From the NCBI GenBank assembly GCA_032622095.1, contig CP136069.1, forward strand, positions 181,773,122 through 181,837,121: DNA of 64,000 nt, given 5' to 3'. Source of the DNA: Siphonodentalium dalli. Its lineage: Eukaryota; Mollusca; Scaphopoda; Gadilida; Siphonodentaliidae. The notes under the pieces are model-generated. The model was not told the DNA's origin and ran no database searches. It saw only the letters and a list, made by a program, of their open reading frames with translations. The position numbers were made by a program, and so were the translations under genes. Positions 1 to 12,635 of this stretch are shown here, in pieces (position 1 is the first letter of the stretch; each line of letters opens with the position of its first letter).

Positions 1-850
1 AGCAAGTGGTGTATATGGTGGCCAATTGGTAAAAAAAATATGCCAAATATAACCAATATGCGCTAACTAATAGTCAATAAGTAAATTCCAACTTAATATA
101 AGTCATTTTAAAATTAATAGATGTCAAATGATAATTAATACAGGTCTAATTACAGCCAATTAGTAAATCCCAACATGACAGAAGTCATTTCAAGATAAAT
201 ATACGTCTTTTTTAAACGAATATACGACGTACGTGTCAACAGTTAGCAACACACCTCTGCCAATATTTATGGGGAGGTTCTCAATCGGGAAAATAGTTTT
301 AAATTATAGAATTTATTTTTAATATGGTTGTGTGCAAAGTCGATAGACGTCGCTAGATGGCGTTTAATGTATATAAGTTGTATATGGATATTCCGTAGCA
401 ATTAATTATCAGTTCAGCGCTATTGAGCTGTCCTTTAGTGCCCCCCCCCCCCCCCCCCCAGCGGAATGCCGAAGATTTTATGTTGTAGACGAAATCACGC
501 CATCGAAGTCACATGATCAGCGGTCGGTGAGGTCACATGATTTAACACGTGACAATGCCATAGCGATAAGGGAATTCCCGTTATTATCAAAACAAAGCGG
601 ACAACTAACCAATGTGTCACGGCTCATTAGCGCGCGCCGCGTGTATACTGTTATGAAATTTCCGGTTTAAAAGTCGAACTGCGCGACCAGGAGGCCGAGT
701 CCGGTAAAAGATGTAGTTGGGAATTTCAATTTCGTTTATTGTCTTTACATTATTAAGTCAATAATGTTGATTTTTGGTTTGTGACAAGCTATGTAAATTA
801 CAACTAGAAATTTTAAACTTCTAAATTGGAAGTTTGATACATCCATTTAA
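1..850. other. Unassigned AT-rich sequence with a poly-C run
   Basis: No open reading frame, RNA gene or recognisable transposon end is visible here. A run of 19 C lies at 441-459, a possible sequencing or assembly weak point. The 3' part (about 480-700) is more GC-rich and could be a diverged repeat. The stretch ends with an A at 850, directly before the first Helitron-like 5' terminus. Confidence 0.5.
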
Positions 851-1979
851 TCTCATATATATTTTGAAGACCGCTGTCTGTCTGTCTCTCTGTCTCTCTG
901 TATGTCGGTCTGTATGTCATTAATACAAATCGGGACGAAACTTGGTACGTGTGTGTAGTTTGAGCAGGCGGTGGACGTTGTCGTATTGGCGAGCCCGTGC
1001 GGCGCCCGCTTCGCGCATGCGCAGACGAGATATCGGAAACGGGTGGAGCTATCGACTTGAAATTTGCTATGTGTATGTATCTTGCCCCGAATACGAATTT
1101 TATCGGGTCGCCGAGCCCGTGGGACGCAAGCTTCGCGCATGCGCAGACAAGATCTCGGAAACGGGTGGAGCTATCGACTTGAAATTTGGTATGTGAATGT
1201 ATCTTTCCCCGGATACGAATTTTATCGGGTCGCAGAGTCCGTGCGGCGCCCGCTTCGCGCATGCGCATACGAGATATCGGAAATGGGTGGAGCTATCGAC
1301 TTGAAATTTGGTTTTTGAATAGCGTCGGGCTGGGTAGAGCTATCGACTTGAAGACTTGAAATTTGGTTTTTGAATAGCCCGGACAACGTCGGGCTCATCG
1401 GCTAGTCTATAATATATTTTGAAGACCTCTGTTTGTCTGTCTGTCTGTCTGTCTGTATGTATGTCTGTATGTCATTATTACAAATCTACGATTCTCGACC
1501 GAACAGGACGAAACTTGGTACGTGTGTGTAGTTTGAGCAGGCGGTCGTCGTTGTCGTATTGGCGAGCCCGTGCGGAGCCCGCTTCGCGCATGCGCAGACG
1601 AGATATCGGAAACGGGTGGAGCTATCGACTTGAAATTTGCAATGTGAATGTATCTTGCCCCGGATACGAATTTTATCTGGTCGCCGAACCCGTGCGACGC
1701 CAGCTTCGCGCATGCGCAGACGAGATCTCGGAAACGGGTGCAGCTATCGACTTGAAATTTGGTATGTGAATGTATCTTGCCCCGGATACGAATTTTATCG
1801 GGTCGCCGAGCCCGTGCGACGCCAGCTTCGCGCATGCGCATACCAGATCTTGGAAACGGGTTGAGCTATCGACTTGAAATTTGGTTTTTGAATAGCCCGG
1901 ACAACGTCGGGCTGGGTAGAGCTATCGACTTGAAATTTGGTTTTTGAATAGCCCGGACAACGTCGGGCTCATCGGCTAG

Positions 1980-4237
1980 TCTCATATATATTTTGAAGAC
2001 TTCTGTCTGTTTATTTGTTTGTCTGTCTGTCATTTATACAAATCTTCGATTCTCGACCGATCGGGACGAAACTTGGTACGTGTGTGTAGTTTGACCAGTC
2101 GGTCGTCGTTGTCGTATTGGCGAGTCCGTGCGGCGCCCGCTTCGCGCATGAGCAGACGAGATATCGGAAACGGTGGAGCTATCGACTTGAAATTTGCTAT
2201 GTGAATGTAACTTACCCCGAATACGAATTTTATCGGGTCGCCGGCCACGTGCGACGCAAGCTTCGCGCATGCGCAGACCAGATCTCGGAAACGGGTTGAG
2301 CTATCGACTTGAAATTTGGTATGTGAATGTATCTTGCCCCGGATACGAATTTTATCGGGTCGCCGAGCCCGTGCGACGCCAGCTTCGCGCATGCGCAGAC
2401 CAGATCTCGGAAACGGGTAGAGCTATCGACTTGAAATTAGGTTTTTGAATAACGTCGGGCTGGGTGAAGCTATCGACTTGATGACTTGAAATTTGGTTTT
2501 TGAATAGCCCGGACAACGTCGGGCTGGGTAGAGCTATCGACTTGAAATTTGGTTTTTGAATAGCCCGGAAAAAAGTCTGTCTATTTGTCTGTCTGTTTGT
2601 CTGTCATTAATACAAATCTACGATTCTCGACCGATCGGGACGAAACTTGGTACGAGTGTGTAGTTTGACCAGGCGGTGATCGTTGTCGTATTGGCGAGCC
2701 CGTGCGACGCCGTGCATCGCATGTGCAGACGAGATCTCGGAAACGGGTGGAGCTATCGACTTGAAATTTGGTATGTGAATGTATCTTGCCCCGGATACGA
2801 ATTTTATCGGGTCGCGAGCCCGTGCGACGCCAGCTTCGCGCATGCGCAGACGTGATCTCGGAAATGGGTGGAGCTATCGACTTGAAATTTGGTATGTGAA
2901 TGCATCTTGCCCCGGATACGAATTTTATCGGGTCGCCGAGCCCGTGCGACGCCAGCTTCGCGCATGCGCATACCAGATCTTGGAAACGGGTAGAGCTATC
3001 GACTTGAAATTTGTTTTTGAATAGCCCGGACAACGTCGGGCTGGGTAGAGCTATCGACTTGAAATTTGGTTTTTGAATAGCCCGGACAACGTCGGGCTCA
3101 TCGGCTAGTCTCATATATATTTTGAAGACTTCTGTCTGTTTATTTGTTTGTCTGTCTGTCATTTATACAAATCTTCGATTCTCGACCGATCGGGACGAAA
3201 CTTGGTACGTGTGTGTAGTTTGAACAGTCGGTCGTCGTTGTCGTATTGGCGAGTCCGTGCGGCGCCCGCTTCGCGCATGAGCAGACGAGATATCGGAAAC
3301 GGTGGAGCTATCGACTTGAAATTTGCTATGTGAATGTAACTTACCCCGAATACGAATTTTATCGGGTCGCCGGCCACGTGCGACGCAAGCTTCGCGCATG
3401 CGCAGACCAGATCTCGGAAACGGGTTGAGCTATCGACTTGAAATTTGGTATGTGAATGTATCTTGCCCCGGATACGAATTTTATCGGGTCGCCGAGCCCG
3501 TGCGACGCCAGCTTCGCGCATGCGCAGACCAGATCTCGGAAACGGGTAGAGCTATCGACTTGAAATTAGGTTTTTGAATAACGTCGGGCTGGGTGAAGCT
3601 ATCGACTTGATGACTTGAAATTTGGTTTTTGAATAGCCCGGACAACGTCGGGCTGGGTAGAGCTATCGACTTGAAATTTGGTTTTTGAATAGCCCGGAAA
3701 AAAGTCTGTCTATTTGTCTGTCTGTTTGTCTGTCATTAATACAAATCTACGATTCTCGACCGATCGGGACGAAACTTGGTACGAGTGTGTAGTTTGACCA
3801 GGCGGTGATCGTTGTCGTATTGGCGAGCCCGTGCGACGCCGTGCATCGCATGTGCAGACGAGATCTCGGAAACGGGTGGAGCTATCGACTTGAAATTTGG
3901 TATGTGAATGTATCTTGCCCCGGATACGAATTTTATCGGGTCGCGAGCCCGTGCGACGCCAGCTTCGCGCATGCGCAGACGTGATCTCGGAAATGGGTGG
4001 AGCTATCGACTTGAAATTTGGTATGTGAATGCATCTTGCCCCGGATACGAATTTTATCGGGTCGCCGAGCCCGTGCGACGCCAGCTTCGCGCATGCGCAT
4101 ACCAGATCTTGGAAACGGGTAGAGCTATCGACTTGAAATTTGTTTTTGAATAGCCCGGACAACGTCGGGCTGGGTAGAGCTATCGACTTGAAATTTGGTT
4201 TTTGAATAGCCCGGACAACGTCGGGCTCATCGGCTAG
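1980..4237 (+). repeat. Two near-identical 1129-bp higher-order units
   Basis: Units 1980-3108 and 3109-4237 have exactly the same length and differ at very few bases. The next unit (4238-5613) starts as a third copy and then diverges after about 850 bp. Each 1129-bp unit contains an internal fusion near 2565/3694, where a terminal CCCGGA runs straight into a TCTG tract. It is therefore two elements joined by an internal deletion. Near-identity points to recent unequal exchange or rolling-circle amplification. Confidence 0.9.
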
Positions 4238-5979
4238 TCTCATATATATTTTGAAGACTTCTGTCTGTTTATTTGTTTGTCTGTCTGTCATTTATACAAA
4301 TCTTCGATTCTCGACCGATCGGGACGAAACTTGGTACGTGTGTGTAGTTTGAACAGTCGGTCGTCGTTGTCGTATTGGCGAGTCCGTGCGGCGCCCGCTT
4401 CGCGCATGAGCAGACGAGATATCGGAAACGGTGGAGCTATCGACTTGAAATTTGCTATGTGAATGTAACTTACCCCGAATACGAATTTTATCGGGTCGCC
4501 GGCCACGTGCGACGCAAGCTTCGCGCATGCGCAGACCAGATCTCGGAAACGGGTTGAGCTATCGACTTGAAATTTGGTATGTGAATGTATCTTGCCCCGG
4601 ATACGAATTTTATCGGGTCGCCGAGCCCGTGCGACGCCAGCTTCGCGCATGCGCAGACCAGATCTCGGAAACGGGTAGAGCTATCGACTTGAAATTAGGT
4701 TTTTGAATAACGTCGGGCTGGGTGGAGCTATCGACTTGATGACTTGAAATTTGGTTTTTGAATAGCCCGGACAACGTCGGGCTGGGTAGAGCTATCGACT
4801 TGAAATTTGGTTTTTGAATAGCCCGGAAAAAAGTCTGTCTATTTGTCTGTCTGTTTGTCTGTCATTAATACAAATCTACGATTCTCGACCGATCGGGACG
4901 AAACTTGGTACGAGTGTGTAGTTTGACCAGGCGGTGGTCGTTGTCGTATTGGCGAGCCCGTGCGACGCCGTGCATCGCATGTGCAGACGAGATCTCGGAA
5001 ACGGGTGGAGCTATCGACTTGAAATTTGGTATGTGAATGTATCTTGCCCCGGATACGAATTTTATCGGGTCGCGAGCCCGTGCGACGCCAGCTTCGCGCA
5101 TGCGCAGACGTGATCTCGGAAATGGGTGGAGCTATCGACTTGAAATTTGGTATGTGAATGCATCTTGCACCGGATACGTATTTTATCGGGTCGCCGAACC
5201 AGTGCGACGCCAGTTTCGCGCACGCGCAGACCAGAGATCTCGGAAACGGGTGGAGCTATCGACTTGAAATTTGCTATGTGAATGTATCTTGCCCCGGGTA
5301 CGAATTTTATCGGGTCGTCGAGCCCGTGCGACGCCAGCTTCGCGCATGCGCAGATCAGATCTCGGAAACGGGTGGAGCTATCGACTTGAAATTTGCTATG
5401 TGAATGTATCTTGCCCCGGATACGAATTTTATCGGGTCGCCGAGCCCGTTCGACGCCAGCTTCGCGCATACGCAGACCAGATCTCGGAAACGGGTAGAGC
5501 TATCGACTTGAAATTTGGTTTTTGAATAGCCCGGACAACGTCGGGCTGGGTAGAGCTATCGTCTTGAAATTTGGTTTTTGAATAGCCCGGACAACGTCGG
5601 GCTCATCGGCTTGTCTCATATATATATTTTGAAGACCTCTGTTTGTCTGTATGTTTGTTTGTCATTTATACAAATCTACGATTCTCGACCGATCGGGACG
5701 AAACTTGGTACGTGAGTGTAGTTTGACCAGGCGGTGGACGTTGTCGTATTGGCGAGCCCGTGCGGCGCCCGCTTCGCGCATGCGCAGACGAGATCTCGGA
5801 AACGGGTGGAGCTATCGACTTGAAATTTGCTATGTGAATGTATCTTACCCCGGATACGAATTTTATCGGGTCGTCGAGCCCGTGCGACGCCATCTTCGCG
5901 CATGCGCAGACGAGATCTCGGAAACGGGTGAAGCTATCGACTTGAAATTTGGTATGTGAATGTATCTTGTCCCGGATAC

Positions 5980-7241
5980 AGATAGATAGATCATTTTTTA
6001 ATGGCTAAAAGATGCAAAATTTGCAGACATGAGCATAAGCATATATACAATAGTGTAAACACAGAGTGTGACATTCATCTACTATAAATATAAAAAGTAT
6101 AGATATATAAATATAACAAGAATGCAGCTTGACAGTTCTGTAGAGGGACAATATAGTGAATAAACCTAGCTTAGTAATGACTACTAAATAGATACTCGTA
6201 CCTGTATATATATATACAACATGAAAAATCAACCCGTGCTATCCCACCCTCCTCCCTCAACAGGACTGTCATGTTGCTTAAGAGATACTAGTAATAGAAC
6301 CAACAGCTCTTCGCCACCTGCATATACACACTGCTGCCATGTATGGCCGGCTTTAGACTGGCATGTCCATGACCGAAAGATGGAATCCTTAAATACAGGC
6401 AGCAGTGACAATATATGCAGCTGGCCAAGTACTGTCATCGTACATAGACAGATAGAGAGGAAAATAGAGTAGTAGAAGAGAAATATACATATGAATACGC
6501 TCGTCTGACAAGTCATGCCATCGATTGCCATCAAGGAGCGCACAGGAAAGCAAGCCAAAGCTTGCTTATTTCCACTGTGGTCCTTAATGGTAACCGACCA
6601 CATGACTGACCAGGCCACAGCACAAGTTCTCATAAGGTCGTACGGTATTATTAATAGCACGATTCACACCATTAATAATATACAAAGTCAGATTCCTCAG
6701 TAACTAAAATTTTATCGAATAATTCCTGTTTTATTAGGTGATTCCATGTAGCCAAGTTGCAGTTAGGTTCAATATATTTTACATAATTATTCCACAATGT
6801 GATTCCTGTGTAGAAAAAGCTATTGTAACCAAATACCCTAACATGGGGCACAGATAATCTAAATATTCCAGACCGGAGATTATATTTACAATGAGTGTTC
6901 GAAAATTGGAATCCATCTCTTAGGTATGTAGGAGCTTTCCCATCTGTAATATTTTTCATGATAGTCAGCTTTCTTTGGGAAACTCTGGATTCAACCGGAA
7001 GCCATTTAATGGTTTTAAACTCTTCATAACCTATATGTGAAAATCTATCCAAGCTCACAACAAACTGGATTAATTTGTTTTGAAATATTTGTAGTTTATT
7101 TTTGGTAGTTTTACTCAAAGAGCTATACCAAATAGAGGATGCATAATCGAGGTGGCATTGAATTAATGAGTTAGCAAGTAGTTTCTTTGTGAAAGGGGTT
7201 AGAAAGTCAGCCTTTCTATATAAAAATTTGAGACAAGCAGT
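5980..7241 (-). mobile_element. 5'-truncated CR1/L2-like LINE insertion
   Basis: This 1.26-kb segment interrupts a 122-bp monomer. The monomer reads to CCCGGATAC at 5979 and resumes at TACGAATTTT from 7242, leaving only a TAC direct repeat. On the minus strand the insert starts inside a reverse-transcriptase C-terminal coding region, continues through about 690 bp of 3' UTR and ends in a short GATCTATCTATCT microsatellite tail. 5' truncation plus a microsatellite tail is typical of CR1/L2-group retroposition. Confidence 0.75.
6672..7241 (-). pseudogene. LINE reverse transcriptase, C-terminal fragment
   Basis: About 190 uninterrupted codons encode the region downstream of the RT catalytic core of a non-LTR retrotransposon ORF2. 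Recognisable family blocks are LIQCHLDYASSIWYSSL (the 'HLDYCSSVW' block), FQNKLIQFV, IKWLPVESRVSQRKL, and a final ITLWNNYVKYI near the stop codon. This pattern matches CR1/L2/Rex-type LINEs. The catalytic palm and the endonuclease are absent because the copy is 5' truncated, so it cannot be active. The natural stop is at 6672-6674. Upstream the frame runs by chance into the satellite, which is not part of the protein. The fragment carries no internal stop or frameshift, so the insertion is fairly young. Confidence 0.85.
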
Positions 7242-7500
7242 TACGAATTTTATCGGATCGCCGAGCCCGTGCGATGCCAGCTTCGCGCATGCGCAGACGA
7301 GATCTCGGAAACGGGTGGAGCTATCGACTTGAAATTTGCTATGTGAATGTATCTTGCCCCGGATACGAATTTTATCGGGTCGCCGAGCCCGTGCGACGCC
7401 AGCTTCGCGCATGCGCAGACCAGATCTCGGAAACGGGTGGAGCTATCGACTTGAAATTTTGTTTTTGAATAGCCCGGACAACGTCTGGCTCATCGGCTAG

Positions 7501-7828
7501 TCTATTATATATTTTGGAAGATCTGTCGGTGTGTATGTCTGTCTGTCTGTAATCGATGGACTCGAAAACGGCCGAGCCGATTTCGATGAAACTTGGTATG
7601 TGGGAGTATTTTCGGCCGGGGAGTGACATAGGCCTATTAATTTGCCCGTGCGACGTGACCTTGATCTTGAAATCCGGTAATTTCAAGGTCAAACGCCCGA
7701 ATATCGCGGGATTTCGATGAAAATTAGTGTCTAGGGATACTTTCGTATGGGGAGTCTCATAAGCCTATTCATTGGCCGTGCGACGATACATTGACCTTGA
7801 AATCGGGTCAATTCAAGGTCAAATCGCG
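7501..7828 (+). mobile_element. Truncated copy of Helitron-like family 2 (5' end)
   Basis: It starts TCTATTATATATTTTGGAAG directly after the CTAG of the preceding family-1 unit. It then matches the start of the units at 12636-16219 (ATCGATGGACTCGAAAA, GATGAAACTTGGTATGTGG). Homology stops near 7828 and no 3' hairpin or CTAG is found. This is a family-2 element that landed exactly at the end of a family-1 array. Confidence 0.65.
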
Positions 7829-9136
7829 AATGTCTTCTTTCGCCAACAAGTGGTCTACTCTAAACTGCGTGTGTGGGGTGGAATCGATAAGACAAACCGT
7901 GAATGCTGCTTGAACACCCACTTTCCCTCGTCAAGTGAATACAGCCTCAGCACCCACTCTCGTCAAATGTATCCGTGGTGGGGCTACCCTCTTCTGTTGA
8001 GACTTCTAGTGCATTCTGAAGATGTCCATTTGTTTCGGCTACAATATTATCGACAACTCAGTGTTAATGGTGCTTTGGTGTTGCTGCAGTAAAATACAGT
8101 CTGATTCTGTGAATTTAATATCATCGACTATCCTGTTGTTCTGGTAAATAGTTGGACGTCTTTTGTATATGCTTGTACCCGACTACAATCTATACATGCA
8201 TGATAACAGAACTTATGACAAATCACCAAGTGAAGATAACTCACTCACTCACTCACCGCATTTTACATCGCCGCTCAGATGACGTCTATATAGGTAGACA
8301 CAATTAACTCCGATTCCGTGTTTTAATTAGAATACTAATATGATGCCATATGAGAATATACGATGGAGAGAGCCGGACAACTGGTGGAGGTATAATTTAT
8401 TTATTTCTCGGCTTATTTATTATGCGATAGTTATGGAACTTGGATCATTGTGTTCATAATATGGGTGGCTTTCCGATAGTGTTTTGTTGTATTCAACAGG
8501 TTATCAATCATTTAAGTAGTTTGCATGCCATATGTACAGTTTCATATATATCATATATGTTGCTAGACCTTTCAATGTTTTACATATCTTCAGGCAACAT
8601 ATATAGACATTACTGCAATAAATGCCCAATTGTCTATATGTTCCAGAATATTCAATTGAGATTAAAAGAGCAGCTTAGTTATAATTACAGTGGGCCAGCG
8701 AGAAAATATGCTGTATTGGATTTCAAAGAGAAGCCGGCGAACCTTCTCGGCAGCATTATATACATTGCTTGAAGGGAAGATGGTATAGCGAATTAATTTT
8801 CGTAGACAATATGATTTTGATAAGTTTTTGGAGATTTTAGCTCAACGCTGTATTATTGAGACAATAACCGAATTATATAGGAGGAGTATGTTGTCGACTC
8901 TAATTATTTTTACTCTGACGTAAGTCAGTCTGTATATAAAAAACACGTGTCGACTTCTAGAAAATTCTAGCTTTTGTGAAGATATATTGCGAGAGAGAAA
9001 ATATGCTATAGACTATAGTGGATTACAAAAGCGCAAGAAAATTCTGATAGGTATTGATATTGGCATATGTTTAATCGAACGCTGAATGATTGTTTTTGAG
9101 AATTCGATTACAGGTATTAGTCCAATTGTGCTTATC
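7829..9136. other. Unassigned sequence, no gene recognised
   Basis: Two modest ORFs (7772-8092 and 8440-8772, plus strand) have no recognisable domain. The first starts inside the Helitron-like fragment and the second shows no coding signature. I see no convincing gene, RNA or transposon terminus here. Confidence 0.4.
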
Positions 9137-10265
9137 GCCGCCGTTTTTTAGACAAAGACCGAGGTCAGTTTGGTGCAAATTATAGCAGAAACTCTAGTAA
9201 AATGTATACAAATGTATATATTTTCGTGAAGCTAAGACAATTTTTCAAGTAAAATGTAATGTCTTTGGTATGAATGGTGTTTATTGTTTCGGTCTATCTT
9301 AAATGTGTCATACTACGGTGTTTATAGACCAAATTGCTCAAGATGGCTTCCAAAATGGCAACCAAATTTAGTAAAAAGTTAATTTTTTACATATATTCCG
9401 AACATTATTCTCTGTGTTTTCCGAAATGGTAGCAAATTGTGACTCACTTGTACGTGTTATATAATTAACTGACAACTACATGTTCTATTCTGGTTGTCCC
9501 AGTTCCGTATGTGGCATAACAAATACATTTTAAAGTTGAAGTATGGAGTTCGCCGAGAACCTCTTTTGTGATTGTGGTCATATTATTGAAAGAAAATCGG
9601 CAGAACTTTGAGACGGATCTGAGATAAACCTTTGGCTATTCTGGCCCATTAGGATTAAAACTGATCAACTGGATACAGGCTGGATGCACTGTCTCAAAAA
9701 TTTAATTTGCTTCTAAAAATAGGCACCTGGTGTGTTGTATAGTCCCAAGCATGTTCAAAGAGCAATGCTCGGCATGTTTCGGAGGCATAACATATACCAT
9801 TGCTACTGTGCTATATCTCCTATATATATGCTATTGAGACCTTAAAATGTGCATATAGTGTCCTAAGTGCGACGTCAGAATACAGCGGCCATTCGAGCTT
9901 CCTTTTTTGGGGTTGCTTCGGTGACCGTGTGGTATTGACGTCGGACTTTGAGTCACAAGGCGCGCTCGCCGTCATGGGCCGGGGTTCGAATCCCACCCAA
10001 TCCCAAAAAATTTGCACTGTCTCAAAAATTAAATATGCTTCTAAGAATAAACTGATCTAGAAGATATAAGTGAGAAAATGTCATATTTTCAAATTCTGGC
10101 GGCCATTTTGGTGGCCATTTGAATAAGGAGTTTCAATTTTGCCCTATAAAAGTGTCATTATGTCTTAGCTTCACGACAATATATACATTTGCATATATTT
10201 TACTAGCGTTCCTGCTATAATTTGCATCAAACTGACCTAGGTCCTTGTCTAAAAAACGGCGGCCA
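9137..10265. repeat. Inverted-repeat region enclosing a tRNA-derived repeat
   Basis: About 100 bp at 9137-9240 is the reverse complement of 10164-10265; GCCGCCGTTTTTTAGACAA near the outer edge is the clearest block. The arms differ at roughly one base in ten. The interior holds the tRNA-related repeat at 9720-10050. This is probably a degenerate TIR element; no clear target duplication was found. Confidence 0.5.
9720..10050 (+). repeat. tRNA-derived SINE-like repeat, copy 1
   Basis: The 3' half resembles a class II (Ser/Leu-type, long variable arm) tRNA. An A-box-like GGTGACCGTGTGG lies near 9928 and a perfect B box GGTTCGAATCC at 9983-9993. It is preceded by a non-tRNA region (AATGCTCGGCATGTTTCGG) shared with the copies at 12180-12640 and 16220-16400. 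Internal pol III boxes joined to an unrelated body are the definition of a tRNA-derived SINE. The tail is not a clean poly-A. Confidence 0.65.
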
Positions 10266-10529
10266 TCATGGTCGCCATCTTGTCTGGAGACTACACGATG
10301 TTAACATTGCTTAAAAGTTGAAGGACATAATAAGGAACAAACTGCGTGGGGCAAAGATAAGTCCCAGGGGGTGCAAGGGTACCCATTCAATCTCCCGGAC
10401 TAATAAGCTGCACATGGATATTGAGTGACAAACCGCCCGAGCATAAACGCCTCCCCCAATTAAAAAAACCACTCCCATATACGCGAAGAAACAACATCAA
10501 TACTGGGCGAAAAAATTCGACCAAATAAT

Positions 10530-10915
10530 AAAACCCACAAAACTAGGTTTTAGTAAACCTGGGGTAGGATGGTTTTACTTTGTTGTTTTTAAAAGTATAT
10601 ATTCGAGACGGGACGTATGGTTCGGATAAATCAGACATAGATAATCGTACCCTGATCGTAATATCGCCAATTCACCATAAACAATTACCGATATTATCAT
10701 AACTTGATCACGCCAATAAAACCTAGTTTTAATTGAGATCGAATTCCAAAAACTAAAACAAAGTTTATCACAAAACTTGGTTTAACTACACTAAACCTAA
10801 TTTTAGTCCCGTAAAACATAGTTTTACTACAATAAAACGAAGTTTTACTACTACTAAATCCTAGTTTAAACTAGAGTAAAACCAGGTCTAGATTAAAACC
10901 TAGTCTAAACCAGAG
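10530..10915. repeat. Degenerate AAACCTAGTTTTA-type repeat tract
   Basis: The tract is built from variants of AAAACTAGGTTTTAGTAAAA in both orientations, giving many short local palindromes. The same words recur in the long TIRs at 11740-11755 and 17695-17710. No gene is visible. Confidence 0.5.
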
Positions 10916-12179
10916 ATGCCGATTCGGACCTCAATTGTTTTACAGTATATGCGCCATTCTAACATGCCCTATTATTATGGTTCAATGTCCCTCATTATGC
11001 AAGAATATATGTATCTGTTAAATAGAATGATAAATATACTTTTAATGCTTTCTTCTGTTTATCTGCTTTTTGCTAGCTCACTATATGAATACCCTGATTC
11101 TAGTCCCCTTATAAATCAAACAGTTGATAAGATACAATTGTTCAAGCGACTTAATGATGTTGTCGAAGTTGTGATGTTTGAACGCAAAAACAACTTAGAA
11201 CGAATTATGGAAATGACTATTTATAATGGTTTGATTTGATTCCTCATATCTTTGGTAAATAACATGCATGAATTTGATGGAAATTAGTGCTAAACATATT
11301 TACATCAGCTTTGGTACCCCTCCCCTGCCCGTGCATGACTTGAACGGTGTCACCTTTGCAATAAGGAGAATCCCGTACAGAAAAGTTATTCCACTTTTCA
11401 AGTTCGGTAACCCTAAACATACTAAATACTCCACCGGTGAATGTGGCGCTTTATTCTTCCCGCAGTTTGCTTGGCGGTAATTGTGAGATTGGTTTACGAT
11501 TGTACATCACATTTTTGATCTCTCTAGATCATATTTTGTTATTTTGTTTACTGTTCTTCCTTCACTAAAACCCCCAGAAACAGTCGAATGGTACTCGATT
11601 GGAATCGGTAAATCTCCAGTGTTTCTCCACTGTATTAGATCCCAGATACAGGAGGGATAACTCCAAATTCACACAACGCAACACATATTTTTCCTAAGTA
11701 TTTTAACCGTATATATATGATCATCGTACCAATACAAACTAGGTTTTAAATATTTATTTTAACTTTTATCAATGTGAAAAAAGAGGGTTATCCTGAACAC
11801 AACAGAAAAGAACTTAATGTTAATTTTCGTTAGAATAACGTTGCGTTATTCTCTGGGGGAAATCAGTCAGAATTTACTGACGAACACCACGACATACATG
11901 TACCAAAACTATTTTAGAGTTGGGTTCATAAAAACTGTGTTCTCGCGCGTTATTTGAGTATGATGTTGTAGCGTTACTGCCGTTTATATAGAGTCCGAAA
12001 TGTGCGTAGTTAGTATTTTCGTGACTTTAATTATTTGTATATAGGAGATATAGCACAGTAGCAATGTTATATTTGTGTGCCTCCGAAACATGCCGAGCAT
12101 TGCCCTTTGAACATGTGTTTGGGACTATACGACACACCAGGCGCCTATTTTTAGAAGCAAATTTGATTTTTGAGACAGT

Positions 12180-12255
12180 GCACCGTCTCAAAAATCAAAT
12201 TTTAAAGGGCAATGCTCGGCATGTTTCGGAGGCATAAAAATACTGTGCTATATCG

Positions 12256-12316
<61 letters not shown>

Positions 12317-12520
12317 TATAGAGACCTTAAAATGTGCATATAGTGTCCTAAGTGCGACGTCAGAATACATCGGCCATTCGAGCTTCCTTTTTTGGGGTTG
12401 CATTGGTGGCCGTGTGGTATTGACGTCGGACTTTGAGTCGCAAGGCGCGCTTGCCGTCGGGCCGGGGTTCGAATCCCACCCAATCTCAAAAAATTTGCAT
12501 TGTCTCAAAAATCAAATTTG
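12180..12520 (+). repeat. tRNA-derived SINE-like repeat, copy 2, with (AT)n
   Basis: It has the same organisation as copy 1: an AATGCTCGGCATGTTTCGG body, an (AT)n tract expanded at 12258-12315, then the class II tRNA-like part with B box GGTTCGAATCC at 12466-12476. The AT expansion sits exactly where the Helitron array inserted in the next copy. Confidence 0.65.
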
Positions 12521-12635
12521 CTTCTAAAAATAGGCGCCTGGTGTGTTGTATAGTCCCAATCATGTTATAAGAGCAATGCTCGCCATGTTTCGGAGGCATA
12601 ACATATATAACATTGCTGCTGTGCCGTACTTCCTA

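Larger units (their letters stand above)
851..7500 (+). mobile_element. Tandem array of Helitron-like non-autonomous elements, family 1
   Basis: Six units lie head to tail. Each begins TC with an AT-rich start (TCTCATATATATTTTGAAGA), followed by a TCTG/TTTG microsatellite and copies of a 122-bp monomer. Each ends in a hairpin (AGCCCGGACAACGTCGGGCT), six bases, then CTAG, and the next unit starts directly with TC. Unit boundaries are 851-1405, 1406-1979, 1980-3108, 3109-4237, 4238-5613 (terminus mutated to CTTG) and 5614-7500. A 5' TC, a 3' CTRR after a hairpin and insertion after A are the known Helitron signature. No Rep/helicase gene is present, so the units are non-autonomous. The many short ORFs are repeat shadows. 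Confidence 0.8.

Noticed and set aside
441-459. Poly-C run as a telomere or functional G-quadruplex site
   Set aside because: A single homopolymer with no telomere-like unit; may be an assembly artefact.
1980-5610. CRISPR-like regular repetition
   Set aside because: Units are contiguous tandem monomers of 122 bp without unique spacers, in eukaryotic sequence with no cas genes.
851-5990. Many overlapping ORFs of 60-193 codons, with MREAG.ARARRPDKIRIRGKIHSH-type peptides
   Set aside because: They are readings of the 122-bp repeat in several frames and recur with the repeat period. No start, splice or domain evidence.
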